From Symbiodinium natans (lineage: Eukaryota > Sar > Dinophyceae > Suessiales > Symbiodiniaceae): a DNA stretch of 64,000 bases. How positions within the stretch are numbered: the stretch's first letter is position 1; every line of letters starts with the position of its first letter. The stretch covers positions 62,001 to 126,000 of the forward strand of contig CAJNDS010002727.1 in the NCBI GenBank assembly GCA_905221605.1, read 5' to 3'. The translations under genes and the position numbers were made by a program. The notes beneath the pieces are model-generated. The model searched no databases. It saw only the letters and a program-made list of their open reading frames with translations, and was not told the origin of the DNA. Below are positions 46,236-58,699 of this stretch, in pieces.

Positions 46236-46735
46236 CATGGATGAAGATTCCTTGGGTTTGGGCATGTCAGGGATTCTCGCAGGGACCGATGCAAGCACGT
46301 AAAAACTCGCGAACTGCAATTACTAGGTTTGCGCCCAAAAAAGCTGCAGCTCTCGCTTGAGCCGTGTCTGTGTCTCCCTCTCTCTGCTCAAACATCTCAA
46401 ACGCTCTGCTTGTCTCCCTCTCTTCCGAGCCTGCTGACGGAGCCTATGCTCTTCCACAGGTCGATGATCGACGGGGCGAGCCCATGGATCATCACCCCTG
46501 CGCAGGCTCCCGCAGCACCCACACAAAGACAGGAAGAGCTGGGAAGTGCAGTCTGCGCTGCAGAGACCTATTGCCAAAGAAGTGCGACCATGATTGCTTG
46601 AAGTTCTGAAGGGAACATCCCATGCATAGTCAGCGTATGCAAAACACTCTACAGACAGCCGAAGTCACGTGAAAACCTGGTCCACCGCACATGCCTTGAT
46701 GTGAGGGCCTCGTTCGTAGGGCCCCATGTTTGAAA

Positions 46736-47035
46736 TCAAGCTCGCCGGTTAAATTGGGCCGCACCTACCCCTGCAAGTACTGCCTCAAGCCCAATTCCCT
46801 CTCGTAATGCCAGCCAAAACATACTAAAGAGGATCTGCCCAACATTCAACTGTTTAGGGCGGACAAAGTAATGACGGTCCAACAATAGTTCTCTCACAAT
46901 CCAGAACCTGCATGAGAAGCTTTCTCGCTTGGAGTCACGCTCGCCTTCCTGAGATTCTGTTCCGGCTGCTCGAGCTCCGCGCACGACAAAGCTGTTGCAT
47001 CGTTGAGACTCGGAGCGTCTCGAGCTAGAGTGCAA
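46736..47035 (-). CDS. Unidentified exon with hydrophobic helix
   Basis: The frame reads FWIVRELLLDRHYFVRP and then NVGQILFSMFWLALREGI, suggesting an amphipathic or membrane-associated helix. It ends at a stop at 46736. The 5' part is basic and less convincing. Confidence 0.37.
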   Translation of the reverse strand: MHSSSRRSESQRCNSFVVRGARAAGTESQEGERDSKRESFSCRFWIVRELLLDRHYFVRPKQLNVGQILFSMFWLALREGIGLEAVLAGVGAAQFNRRA

Positions 47036-47261
47036 TTAATTTGAGCCGCTGGCTCACTGCACTTGGAACATCAGGAAGTGTAAAGTGCTCTACTCACATG
47101 GCTTCCTGGTATCGCTTTCTTCGTCCGTCCTTGCCAAGGGCTTGCATGATGAGCTTCCGTGCCTCAGTCAATGGCCATTCGTGGTCCAGTGGTTCGGGAC
47201 ACGGTCAGCACAGTGCCTTCCAGTGCCTCACAAGCCTCAAGCCAATAGGTCAGCAATTAAC

Positions 47262-47290
47262 GACACACACACACACACACACACACACCA
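47262..47290. repeat. CA microsatellite
   Basis: About thirteen CA units, then CACAAACACA variants, between two minus-strand gene candidates. Confidence 0.9.
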
Positions 47291-47423
47291 CAAACACATA
47301 AACACACAAACACGCAATAAACCACTTTCAAAAATGGAGCACGCTCCTTGCATCTACATAGTAATATGGTATTAATCTGGTGCCGCCATCTGTACTTCTG
47401 CCTTTCAGGCCATTTTCAGCCGG

Positions 47424-48734
47424 CTAATGCTGCTGTACAGCTGAACAGCAATCGTTTGGCACGCTCCCCCTTGCCGCCCATGTTCCCTCATGATCAAACA
47501 AGTGGCCGGTTCTCCGCCGAAGCCCTTCATGCGAGATCCTTCGTCCATGTCCGCGGCATTCACCACCTTCGCATGATTTCACACATCTCCAATCCGACCG
47601 CAAACATACTTTCCAAGTCGAAGGTGCTGACAAGTGCCGAGATCTGCACGAAAATGTTCTCTCAAACTGAGCACGTGGCCAGTGGCTGTTCAGAGATGCC
47701 CGGCAACAACTTGGAAGTGTGAGGCACCCCTTCGGGGTCGGTGAACCTAAGGTCTGCATCAGGCTGCACTGGATCCGGACATGCAGTCGAAGACGGTTTT
47801 GACTTGCAGTGGGTGAGCTGATATACAAGTGGGAGCCTCGTACGATGGCTGCATATTCAGCAGCGGGCTCCAGGGATTGCAGCTTAGGACCACACACATA
47901 AAGCTAGTGGCTCGCAGACAAATAATATGGTCGGTTCTTTCATGGGGTGTTCAAACCCGGTATGCTTGAAAGGTAGAGATGTAACCCAAACCGCCCCAAG
48001 GAACCAAATTCCCTATGGATCCTGGACACTGCATGTTTTCTATCCTCATTCGCGGTCTAAGATTCAGCTGACCCAAAAAACTCTTCTGGTAGCCAAGCCT
48101 ACAACCAACTGTATGAAGTGATTGATGGGAGCTTTTTGCACGGTGACGATTGATTAGTAAGGAAACGTACCCCAACAAAATCCCGAACTTATCGTGGACT
48201 GGAAGCTTACCGGCCAGGCATGATGAGGATAAGGGGGTAGAACCCTGTACATGCTCAAGGTCCTCAAAACGGGCTTGGAAACGTCAGCGGCTGGAATTGG
48301 ATTGGAATTAAAGTCAGAATCCGTCAAATCAATCTTGGCAAAGGGGCTGCGCTGAGATACAGTGGGACTCTTCCACATCAGGGAGGCCCTCAATGGGGGA
48401 GGTCACCTGTGCGAAAGAAAGGAGAGCAACAACAGGATATAGCAGAAGTGCAACATACATCGCAAGCTCTCTGGGTGCTATTTCCGGCTAGCGGAGACCG
48501 AATGCCTGTGGCTTACAGGTTGCTTAGCGGCATGTGTCAAAGCAGGGCACCTCTCGGTTTGCGCCGCCGCCTTGCCAGCCCTCCAAAGCTCCGAAGAGAT
48601 ATCTGCCAGGGCAAAGGCCGGCTGAAGTCAGGGTTTCCGCCGCGAGCTAAGTGAGGTGTTGCAAGCGATGTAAACTGAATAGCGAAACCGACGCCATGTG
48701 ATATAACAGTGCTCAACAGGAATGCATAAAACAA
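47424..48734 (-). CDS. Unidentified gene with possible signal peptide
   Basis: A start at 48734 opens MFYAFLLSTVISHGVGFA, a plausible signal peptide or anchor. Downstream blocks on the same strand read SPFAKIDLTDSDFNSNP and LRTLSMYRVLPPYPHH (48.39-48.20 kb), YQKSFLGQLNLRPRM (48.08 kb), QSLEPAAEYAAIVRG (47.87 kb) and VVNAADMDEGSRMKGF (47.55 kb). The grouping rests on strand and spacing. No domain is recognised. It starts only about 200 bp from the XRN2 stop, so part of it could instead be a C-terminal extension of XRN2. Confidence 0.4.
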
Positions 48735-48929
48735 ATTCTTTCATGGACTTCCAATCCCTGTCTCCGCGCCTGTCGCGTACAGTCCTCGGCAAGGCACCGA
48801 GCCATTGAATGTGCAACACATGTGTAGTTTCGTCATGAATATTTTTAGCGGATGCCAGAACGCCGTCACTATGTCTGTTTATACCTGCACCAAAACTTCA
48901 AATGTGTCTGGGCAACATGCCAGACATTA

Positions 48930-51900
48930 TCAAACTCCCTTTCTGAATGGTCCAGGATTCTGTTTTAGGCCAGCATGACCCGCTTCGAAGGCTGCTTGCG
49001 CAAGCTGGACAGCGTGAAACAACGCCTCGTACACAACTGCAAAGTTTAAACACAACGGGCAGGTCCCGACACAGCAGCATACAGGTCTGTCCAAAGGCGA
49101 GCAAGCCTTGTCCTGCTTATGCCCGAAGACGAGCTCGTTGCCCCGTCGATTTCGGATCTGCACGTGTTATCAACCATCAAGGTACATCAATGCAATCTTC
49201 AGATTCAGAAGCACATACCGTCGCCTTCTCATGCGGCTTCAGCTTGGCCAGAAGCGGCCCTAAGATCCGCAGCAAACGAGGCTCGTCGATGAACGGCAAG
49301 AGTACAACGGCCTGAACTCACGAACCGCGGATGTTCTCCCAGTGTTCTGCTACCTCTGAAGGTGAAAGCTGCCTGAGAGCAATAGGTTCAATAGGTTCAG
49401 TGCCAGCCTGCCACGTGAAACGCTTGCCATTCAAGTCCAGACCGAAGTCCACAGGATAGAAATCGATCAGCCTCAACACGTCAGGACCCGTGGTGTTGAA
49501 ACCACTTGCTGTAGTCCCCTAGTGACTCTGGCGGTTCTGCTGAGTCCTCACAAGCCACTGCTCGAACCTGCTGGGTACAGGCATGCGGAGTGTTCCCAGG
49601 CGTGTTCCCAGGCCGACCGGACGGAGCACTCACAACTTCACGTGATCCTCAGACCTTCCTCGGATATCCTATTGGACATTTTTACCGGCCCACGCCAGAC
49701 TCTCCCAGGCTTTCACCCAATGTGCCCATGGCACTTGCTTTCTACTCTAGAGCAGCGCTTTGTGCTCTTGCATCATGCGTGCGCGCGCGCTCAGAGACAG
49801 TGCACACTGTACACATTTTTCGGTCCAATTGACGCTGAGAGACGGAGAGAAGGCCTGCTTCATGAGCTCGCGCATTGCCGCTGGGATGCCAGCCTGCCGG
49901 AAGCATCCACGGACGATCACATGCCGGCTTTTCACCCCACAACCTTCCCTCCTCCTCAGCACTGACTGGCGGAAGGACACTCATCAGCTGCTGGAAAGGC
50001 TGGAAGGGTTGTCCAGTCCTTGGCTCTTGGCTGTCGTGAGTGGCAAGGCTGGGCCATTGTCATTGCGGTTCTTGAGTACTGCTGCCTCTGGGTTGACACA
50101 TGTTGAACTACATAGTCCAAGAGGCCAGGCCTGTTGCAGGGGCTGTTGTCCATAATTTTATGGGTGTCTTAGCTTATGCAGGTGCATTTCGGGTTTGGTC
50201 CACAATCCATACAATCCTTACTAAAGGGGGCTTGTGCCGTGCTTGCGCGAGCCTGCGCGTGCAGTGGGCTCCAAGCGGTTCTCGTGGAGGCGAATCACAG
50301 TGACTAACTGAGACAGCGGGTACTTCCATCCTTTGCGACACTCCTTGCACGTGCCTGGTTTTTGACAACTTCTGTTATGCTTGGTTTCAAATGATATAAA
50401 TCGTAGAACGGTTTTCGCACAACCCTCGTGAAGAAAACGCAACGTAAGCGCGGCGTTTTCCCCAAGCAGTGCGCCAAGACTATGCAATGGGCTTCCAACG
50501 TTACTTGTATGGGCAGGCAATTGAAAGAGCTACAGTAACCTGAGTTACATGATCGCGTACCGCGCACGCCGGCCAGCGCGGTGTGCGAGGTGGCTCTCGC
50601 TCGAGGTCTGCTTGCAAGTTGGGACAACGTCATCTAGGTCCCGTGCATGTCCGAAGGCGAAATCGCGCTCCCACCTAGATAGCATGCACTTCTTCAGACT
50701 TAGGTTCCCCCCGTGCCGCGAAAAGAAAGATGGCCCTACTTGTTCATGCCATTTTACCACACTTGAACCATTAAGTTGTCGAAGGCGACCATGTGACATG
50801 ACTCCACCAAGTAAACGCAGCCCAGTAGGGTTTGCAAATACGACGTCGGTCCGCAAAACCCTACTAGCTCGCGTTGTTTCCCCGTAGGAGGACAATACCT
50901 CCAAACGTACTTTGAAGGGATCCCCACTGCTTCTACGGAAGGACAACAGCAGCTAACGAGTTGGAAATGTAGCTGCTGCGACACACACACACACAAACAT
51001 TACTGTCTGCCAGGTGGCTGGAAGTAAGTCAACTCTCCACATTTGAGGTTGCCGCAGCCAATCAGATCAGAGGCAAACGGCCTCAGGTCGTGCGGTCTTC
51101 GAAATCATTGGTTCTGCATGCGCAGGACAGAAATGGCATAGGGCGACATGCTGGAAAGCTAATAAGCTGGGGATACGTTCAGCAGAGTGGTTCTGTCGGT
51201 TGCTTCCATTTCAAGCTTCGTTCCAACTGAGCAGCTCGTGTCGACCCTTACCACGCATAGGCCCCACATGCGAAGCCCCAAATTGAGCCAGGCAACGCAT
51301 AGTGGTAGGGATAGAACCAGGTCCAAGACGGACAGCCCTGCAGCAGCGACAAATTGATACCCTCCACGATCACAAGCAACACCATGATGTGTGTTCAGCA
51401 ACCCTCCCGCTGCCTGGTAGTAGTAAACCAGAACCCAACACAGGCCCTCGACATATGCTTTGCGAATTCGCTGCAGGAAGTCGACAAGGTCATCCTTCGA
51501 TGTTCTCATGAACGAATACCGAGCAAGGTTCTGTACGCAGGCCTTAAGGCTCTTGAAGGGTGACAATTGAAACACATGTCGTGCTGCTCCGCTCCTGTTT
51601 TACCTTGAACTTTTCGAAATAGTACCGCCTGGGCTTCGAAAGGCAGGCGGGCTTCACTTCAATTGCCGTTGCTTTAGACTGCAAACGGCAAAAGCAAATC
51701 AGAATGACCAGCTCTCCTAACAACCGACTATGCCGAACTCAGCTTCCGTCAAACAGATGTTTCAACACGGGGGACGCAGGAGATGGTTCCTTCTACAGTT
51801 TGACTGAGACGCTGCTTCCAGTGCGGCCCTTCCCCTAGCCGGACAGTGTCGGGCATGGCCTGGCATCAAGAGAGCGTTAACAAGGGTGCAAAGTTCATCA

Positions 51901-54900
51901 TAGGATGCGCAGATGCCAAGTAGTGCAGGCGCAGGGCCAAACACATACAACATGGACACAGACGACGCGCACACGGACACGGACACCCGCACACACCCGC
52001 ACACAAGCAGAGCAATAATGAAAAGCTGGATGGGTAGAAAATGGAGGAATGGCATGTTACAGCGCAAACCAACAACAGCAACAAACGAGTCCTGTCCGTT
52101 GTGTAACCAACTTATGTGGGTACATGCATAGTTGGCGTGGCTTCATGAGCATAATGTGCAACTGTTGGCCTCATTGCAAAAAAAGTGGCTGAAGTAGTGC
52201 GGCATGAACATTGCATTGCGGGTTTCTAGCTCTTGGGGGCTAACTGCATGCGCAACGCTTCTTCATTGCATATGAAAGCACGCATATGCACACGTGCACA
52301 CACATGTTATATACCACTTCCAAGTGAAAGCCCAGGTGTTCTAAGACCAACCCGTCCGAAGGCCTCTCCCAGATCTTGCCTGTTGTTCAGGCGATCTCGC
52401 AGGGCCTGAAGATCTGAAAACTGCCTTTCATGTAGGCCAGCAATAGTAGTAGGTCTTGATGGCACTTGGACTATCACATGTCAAACTTGGTGACATGTGG
52501 GTGTGGTACTACTAGAATCTAGCTAGCAGTTGATGCTGAAGCACTACTACTCACTGGTATGCAGAGCGTATGCAATGTGCTGCAACCACGCGGCCATGTG
52601 GAACTCACGATCCACTACCTTTCCCGATTTGGCCTGCGGTGTCACAAAAGCTGAAAGCTGTGCACTTTGAGAACGATGCACAGCAACCATTGGCCTAAAG
52701 GCACTTAAGTACATCCAAATACCACGTTATCTGCCATCTGTCTGATGGCGGACGGTGGCCTTGTTCTCCTTTGGCTTCGGTGGCTCCAGAGTTGGCTCCT
52801 CGCTTGCACACAATGCCCGTGGCTTTATTTGGGAGCCTAGAAAAAGATGATAAAAGAGGATTATAAGAAGGCTTGATCGGGAGCTTGGAACAGAATATCA
52901 AAAAGGGTAGAAAAAACTACTGCGCAAAACTTCCCAAGCTCGTGATTTGTGCAGTCACTGCAGTCTCCTGGCGCTGCCGCTTTGCTGGTGGCTCCGGTGT
53001 CTCCAAGTTCTCAAAGTCCATGGAGAAGCTCTGGGCCTTTGATCACACTGACTTAAAGTTGGCTTTGAATCCTTTGACTAACAAGCCTGTAGCAGCCTGT
53101 ATCTCAGCCTATCTTAACTGTGCGGCCGTGGCTGCCAGCAGCTGCGCGTGGAAAGCGCTCGTGTCGGAGGCCTCTTCCTTGGGCAGGAAAGAATCGGCGG
53201 TGCTGCCTGCAGCTTGGCAATGGAACTGGAGAAGTTCAAGAGAGCCCATCAAGAAGAATTGATTGGCTGACGCACGCCGCAACGCCCACCTTCACCAGCC
53301 AGATCTCCGCCCATTTGGCCACCTTGACCTTGACCTCCTTCAGCGCCGACGTTGCCCTGCACAGGATTTATTTAGAACATTTTAGAACTTTATTTTGAAT
53401 ACTTGTCAACTCTTTGTCTGCTGATTTCTACACAATTCTCGCAGGCTCAGCACCGGCTTCTTGCACCATGTCAGGCATCCTGTGTGCCTCGTCCGCGTGC
53501 TCCTTGCTACGCTCCTCCTGCCGTTCGGCTCTCATCTTCGCCTCCCTCTCCAAGCGGTTCTTGAAGACCTCTTGTCACGTCGTAGCGGCACTGTTTCCGA
53601 GAGAGGCTTGTCGACACAAATGGGCAAAGATGTTGCACGCTCACAGGCCTGGTCCTCAATGCCGCCTAAATATTCCAGAAACTGCTCAACTTGAGCTAGG
53701 TTGGTTCTGCCACAGTCCGTCAAATAGTCGTCTAGGGACGGGAGGATCTCGACCTTGACTTGCACAAGCTGCACTGGGCAGAACGACAGAGGAATGCAAA
53801 GGCTGTCATGTCATGTCAGAACTGGCCTAGGATGGCCCACGGTGAGTAAAGACAATCGGACAAACAGAAACATTGTGAATTGGTTAAACGTGGCAAGAAG
53901 CATACAGAGCCATCATTTGGTCGATGCTGCCGTCTCTAATGCTCAAAGACGGGAGATGCGGCAAGAAGTCGTTGCCGACAAAGAAGCACATGAACACCTG
54001 AGAAGTTAGAAGCCGCAATAGGGCTCAAGCGGCTCAAGCCACCGCGTGCAAGTGGCTTGGCAGCCAGGAGTCATCTGAATCTGAACCGGCGCAGCAACTG
54101 ACTGGAGCGGAAAGACCGCTGAAACCAACTTAAAAGGAGGAGAACTTGATGAGACTTTGACAACATCCTACCACATTGCTCATCGCGGATCTGTGCAATG
54201 GTCGTAGTTGTCATGCACTTTTAAAGAATTGTCTGAAGAAATTGTTTTTTTGGTTTTGTTTAAACGCTGCAACGCGTTTAGGTACATTAAGACTGGCAAG
54301 ATGGCACACAGCAATTTCACAAATGATTCAGTTAAATTTTAAACGCGCCGCACGGCAAACACAATAAAAAGACGCCGAGCTTTTTCATGTTGTTTTGGAG
54401 GCATTTGACTTTTTGAACGGAGTCATTTAATTTTAATGGACTTAGTTGCAAAAAGCTTGCAAGACTGATCTTGTTTTCAGCTCATGAAGGAATGCTCTTG
54501 CTGAATCCCTGTCTTCAATCTTCTCTCTCCCCCCGACCACCCCCCACCTCAAAAAATGTGTGAAAAAGTATGTGAGCAGAAACATCACTAATAAGGTAGG
54601 CAAGCACAAATCTATTGCCCATCTTCGGAGTTGGTGAATTGTTTCAGGGCAACTTGATGCAACTTTTGCCAGTTTTTCGGAGTCGAGAGCTGTTGGGAGG
54701 CGACTCAGTGCCAGACGAAGTCATCAACGCACCTGCTGAGTGAGCGAAACACCAAGCAGCAACAGGCAACCACATGATTGGCATGGTCTTCCCCTGTGCC
54801 TCTCGAAGTCGTAAAGCAAAGTTTCCGGCATCCTGTCCACAAGCTCAGCGAACTGGAGCTGGAGATACTGGCCTGCAGCATCTTGTCTGAAGTTCTTTCC

Positions 54901-57900
54901 GGACGTCTCGAGCACAGCGCAGTCAGGCTAAGATCCGGACGCAGCACAGGCAGTGACACGATCTGGAACGGCTTCCTGAGGGCATCCACTCTAGGTACGG
55001 CATCTTAAGCTCTCATTTAGGCATAGCTTGGCTGAGTAGCTGTATAGCAATGCTGTCGTCCGCGTCGTCCCCCTCACCCGTGCACTCTGAAGCCACATGG
55101 CCGGTTCCTGAGGTGAAAATGTAGCCGCAGCCGTGCAAGAATGACAGCTGACGACACTGGCCTCCACAAAGGGTGCACTTCTTCTCCGACTTCGGAATCA
55201 CTACTTCTCGGATGATGGAGAAGTGTGCCTGGAGAAAGCAGAATGACAGGCACTGCCCACGGCGGCGGAGATGCAGCATGTGTGATGTGCTCGGAATGGG
55301 CAACATGTTGCTCATCCAGCATTGACTGCCAACCGTTATGGCTGGCGGTTCTCGAGTGACACTTATCTTAGCTCAGCACCAAGGCACCTCGTGGGTAGCA
55401 AGTCCAAGCATGATGAGATCTGCGTCGGCACCATACAAACAATGCCTGTCACAAATGTCGCCCCCAACGGTGGACACACGATGACACACGGGAAAGACAT
55501 GGGAAGACTGCGTCTCATGGTCCATCGACGTCCATCGACGTCCACCGACCCTTGGCCTGGTGTTCGGATCGTAGTCTGGTTGCGCACGTTGCAGTCGAAT
55601 GTACTGCATGATCTTGTGCTCACCTTCACCTACAGTGTCATTGATGTCATTGTCCCCTTCGTGCCCTATAATTACACACATGCGAAGGCCGCTCAATGCA
55701 AACCACTGCCTTGAATTCAGAGTCTGAAATTCGGATGCACCATCCCAAGACCAAACCAGCTCCAAGTGCTGTTGTAGAACAAACAGAACCGCCCAGGTCT
55801 ACTTAATTAATCACCCGGCTTGGCATCTGTTAGATTGAAGTCGTTGAGTCAACACCTGCACTTCCTGAAGATCGCCCTCCACAGGACATTCAGTACTTCG
55901 AGACCTCTAGATTTGGACAAGGCCTGACAATGCAGCTAGCCCTGCAGGGTCAATTGCGCTCACCGCTTTGGACATGCCCTTCGACGAATACATCCGAAGA
56001 ATACAGGCGTCCGTGATCTGATCTCAACGCCGTGCCGAGCAAAGCAGCAAGCTCTGAAGCGGAGGCAAAGTGAACCTGTCCAAGTCTTGTTTTGCAGCTG
56101 AGTTGCTGGGCACGTTCGCCTGACAAGCTTCAAGCACAACGTGCCCGGGCATTCCCAGAAAATTGCCACCAGCTAAACACAAGATCGCTGCAGCTCAGGC
56201 GCATCGGAGAGTATCACGCGAAACTTGAGCTTCTGCCACAGCGGGTCGTTTGTGGTACCTGGCAATTGCCCACTTCGGGCTTGTACTTAATCTACCTGCT
56301 ATCTGTAGCTGCTTCCGGCACTGTGTGCCATCCAAGATATCGAAGCACCCTACAAGCTGCTGTGGGGCTGAGAGGTGCTCTTATGCTGAGAGTGGTTGAG
56401 ACATGCCGGGTCTGCGGTCGTGAATGTAGTATCGGATGGCCTCGCAGCACTACACGCGAGGATCTCACGGAAACCTGGTTTCGAGGGTTTCGAGCTCTGC
56501 TGATGCCTCTGACATCTTGTGCAGGAAGTTCGTTCCAGGCGTGATCACCTTGGATCGCTGCCAGAGGCTTGAAACATCTTCGAGTAAGCCATTGCGGCAC
56601 CGACCCTCAGAAGAATTACATTGCATTGCAGCGCTAAACCAAGGGCCAGGCATTGGAATCGAAAACTTTGCCCGCAGTTCTGTTGGGCAGTGTTCGCCCC
56701 TCTGCCTGACACATCTGAAGGAATCTGAGCGGAGCGGTGATGGCGCATAATAGCTCGAGCTGAGTTGACTTCGAGCGGCGAGGAGAGAGAGAGAGAGGGA
56801 GAGAGAGAGAGAGAGACAAGATGTGAAAAGCAAGAACAACAACACTCACTTATACAGACACTGCTTCCACTTCCGCAATGGCCGCCTCCCAGTCTTGCCG
56901 AAGCCTTTCTTGCTCCCGCTCCATCTCCTCCCTCTCCTCCGGACAGAAATTCAGGGAAGGCTGCTGTGGGGCACTCCATTAGGCACACGCGCCCAAATCA
57001 AAGTTGGGTGTGTGCCAAACCCAGGCTGTCGCCAGCTTCCACCCACCCGATACTTTGTAATGCCCATCTTCTTAAAATCCTCTGTAGGCTCGTGACAAGA
57101 GATGGCCTAGACAGCAACAAGCAGGTCTGTCGCAACAATGTTGCAATGGTAAATACCCTCTGCAACGTTGTATGTAGAGGGACGTGTTAGAAGCGAAAAG
57201 TATTGGCACATGGCCATGTAGCATCAAGAAGCCGCTGGTGCAGCATTACCGCTTCCTTCTCCAATGTTGTTTTGAAGCTCAGCCGTCAGATCCAGAAAGT
57301 TCGGTCTCAGTACCTAATGGCCTTCGAGTACAATTTAATTTGGAGCTCCCGGTATTGAATTTGTAGCTCCCGGTACACTGCCCTGTTACGCCCTTAGCAT
57401 CAGTAGCTCGTGCACAGCAGTGGAACATTGCTGGCAAAAAGGTCGGGAGACTTGGCAAGAGAGATGTTATGGCCTGTGCAGCCCGGAACCGACGAGCTCG
57501 CTGCTGGTTCATTTTGGCACCTTGCAAGGCTGTTTTGGCTCTGACTGGAACAGACACTTCCTGTTGCAGCTTCGCATTGTTGCCATTGTCACATTGCGCC
57601 GTGACTAGCATTAGAGCTGAGCCCTCTCACGGGGCGCCACACCATCAATGGCCATGTACACGAGCCGTTTTGGCCTGTGAGGGGATCTTCAATCATGTTG
57701 TATAAGGGTCAAAGTGTGCACTCAGGATGCAGAGTTCTTGAACTCCACGTACACATCAGTATGTTGCAGCATGCCTGACGATGCGAAAAAGGCGATCGAG
57801 GTACAGGAAGATGTTCTCGTACCTCGCAGATGTTGTCTAGATATGTCGCATCCAACACCGGGCATGTGGCGTGTAAAAGTGTGACTGGGCTAGTATTCTT

Positions 57901-58615
57901 GCAGACTGGCAGCATATGTTCCTCATCTTCTGGTGCCGGCCCATCTTCGGGATGACAGCAAGGATGGATAATTCCTGCAAAAATAATGCAGCAAAATAGT
58001 TACAAGGGATCGCGACAAAGATGTCAGTACTTCTTGCTTGCTGTACGTGCAAGGTTCTCAGTTCTCTGAAAGCAAGAAATTGCAGCCAAGGCACCGTTCA
58101 TGTCGAGATAGAGGTTGTCGAAGTCACCATTCGGAGCCTGGGGCAAGTACCGCGTCCTCCTACTCAGCACAGCTGGTCAGATTTGGCGAGTTCGCCGATT
58201 TGAGCACACAACGCAATCCCAACAGCGAGTTATAGACTGAGTGCTGCACATCCTCATCTAGATCCACAGGCACCATTCGGCCATCCATCTCGACCGGTTC
58301 TCTTTCGATGGTGTCGCGGATGACCTTGGGATACCTGACACAAATCCATCCTCGGCTGCACCGCTTCAGAACAAGACACTAAAGATGATGACAGCATTCT
58401 CATGTGGTGGAAGAATGCATCAGCGAAAAGACGTGAGAGATGCCGGTGCAAGAGGGCCCCTTTGCTGAAGACACAGCTGGGGAACAGGAGCTACAGCTTA
58501 CAGAGTTTGAATCTCCCAAGCAGGGAGTGAACTTTTTCGTGATGGATCGCTGTCTACTTAGTCTACTAACTTAGCCTCCTGCGGATGAGCGGCTGAAGAA
58601 GGTCGGAACACCCAT
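48930..58615 (-). CDS. XRN2: 5'-3' exoribonuclease XRN2/RAT1
   Basis: About 25 short exons carry the XRN signatures in order: MGVPTFF (58615), [12 protein letters not shown] (58334), FDNLYLDMN (58137-58095), [12 protein letters not shown] (57974), [15 protein letters not shown] (57822), [13 protein letters not shown] (57674), [15 protein letters not shown] (57520), VFDSN (56679), [12 protein letters not shown] (56548), DPLWQKL (56258), GEGEHKIM (55629), [19 protein letters not shown] (55445), HFSIIREVV, a CCHC zinc knuckle (55228-55078), YDFER (54800), [18 protein letters not shown] (53997), RRYYFEKFK (51610), [61 protein letters not shown] (49313-49218). The PCCHPED wording and zinc knuckle favour nuclear XRN2 over XRN1. 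It degrades 5'-monophosphate RNA and supports transcription termination. Exon 1 is one base short of frame, and the APFASDL exon and one small exon before GEGEHKIM were not located. The stop at 48930 comes earlier than in animal XRN2. Confidence 0.93.
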
Positions 58616-58699
58616 GGCTTCCAATCCAATTTGCTAAAGAAAAAGAGGCTACCCGCAACTACACTGCTCCGCGTGAAAGTTCAGTACAGTATGTCGTGT

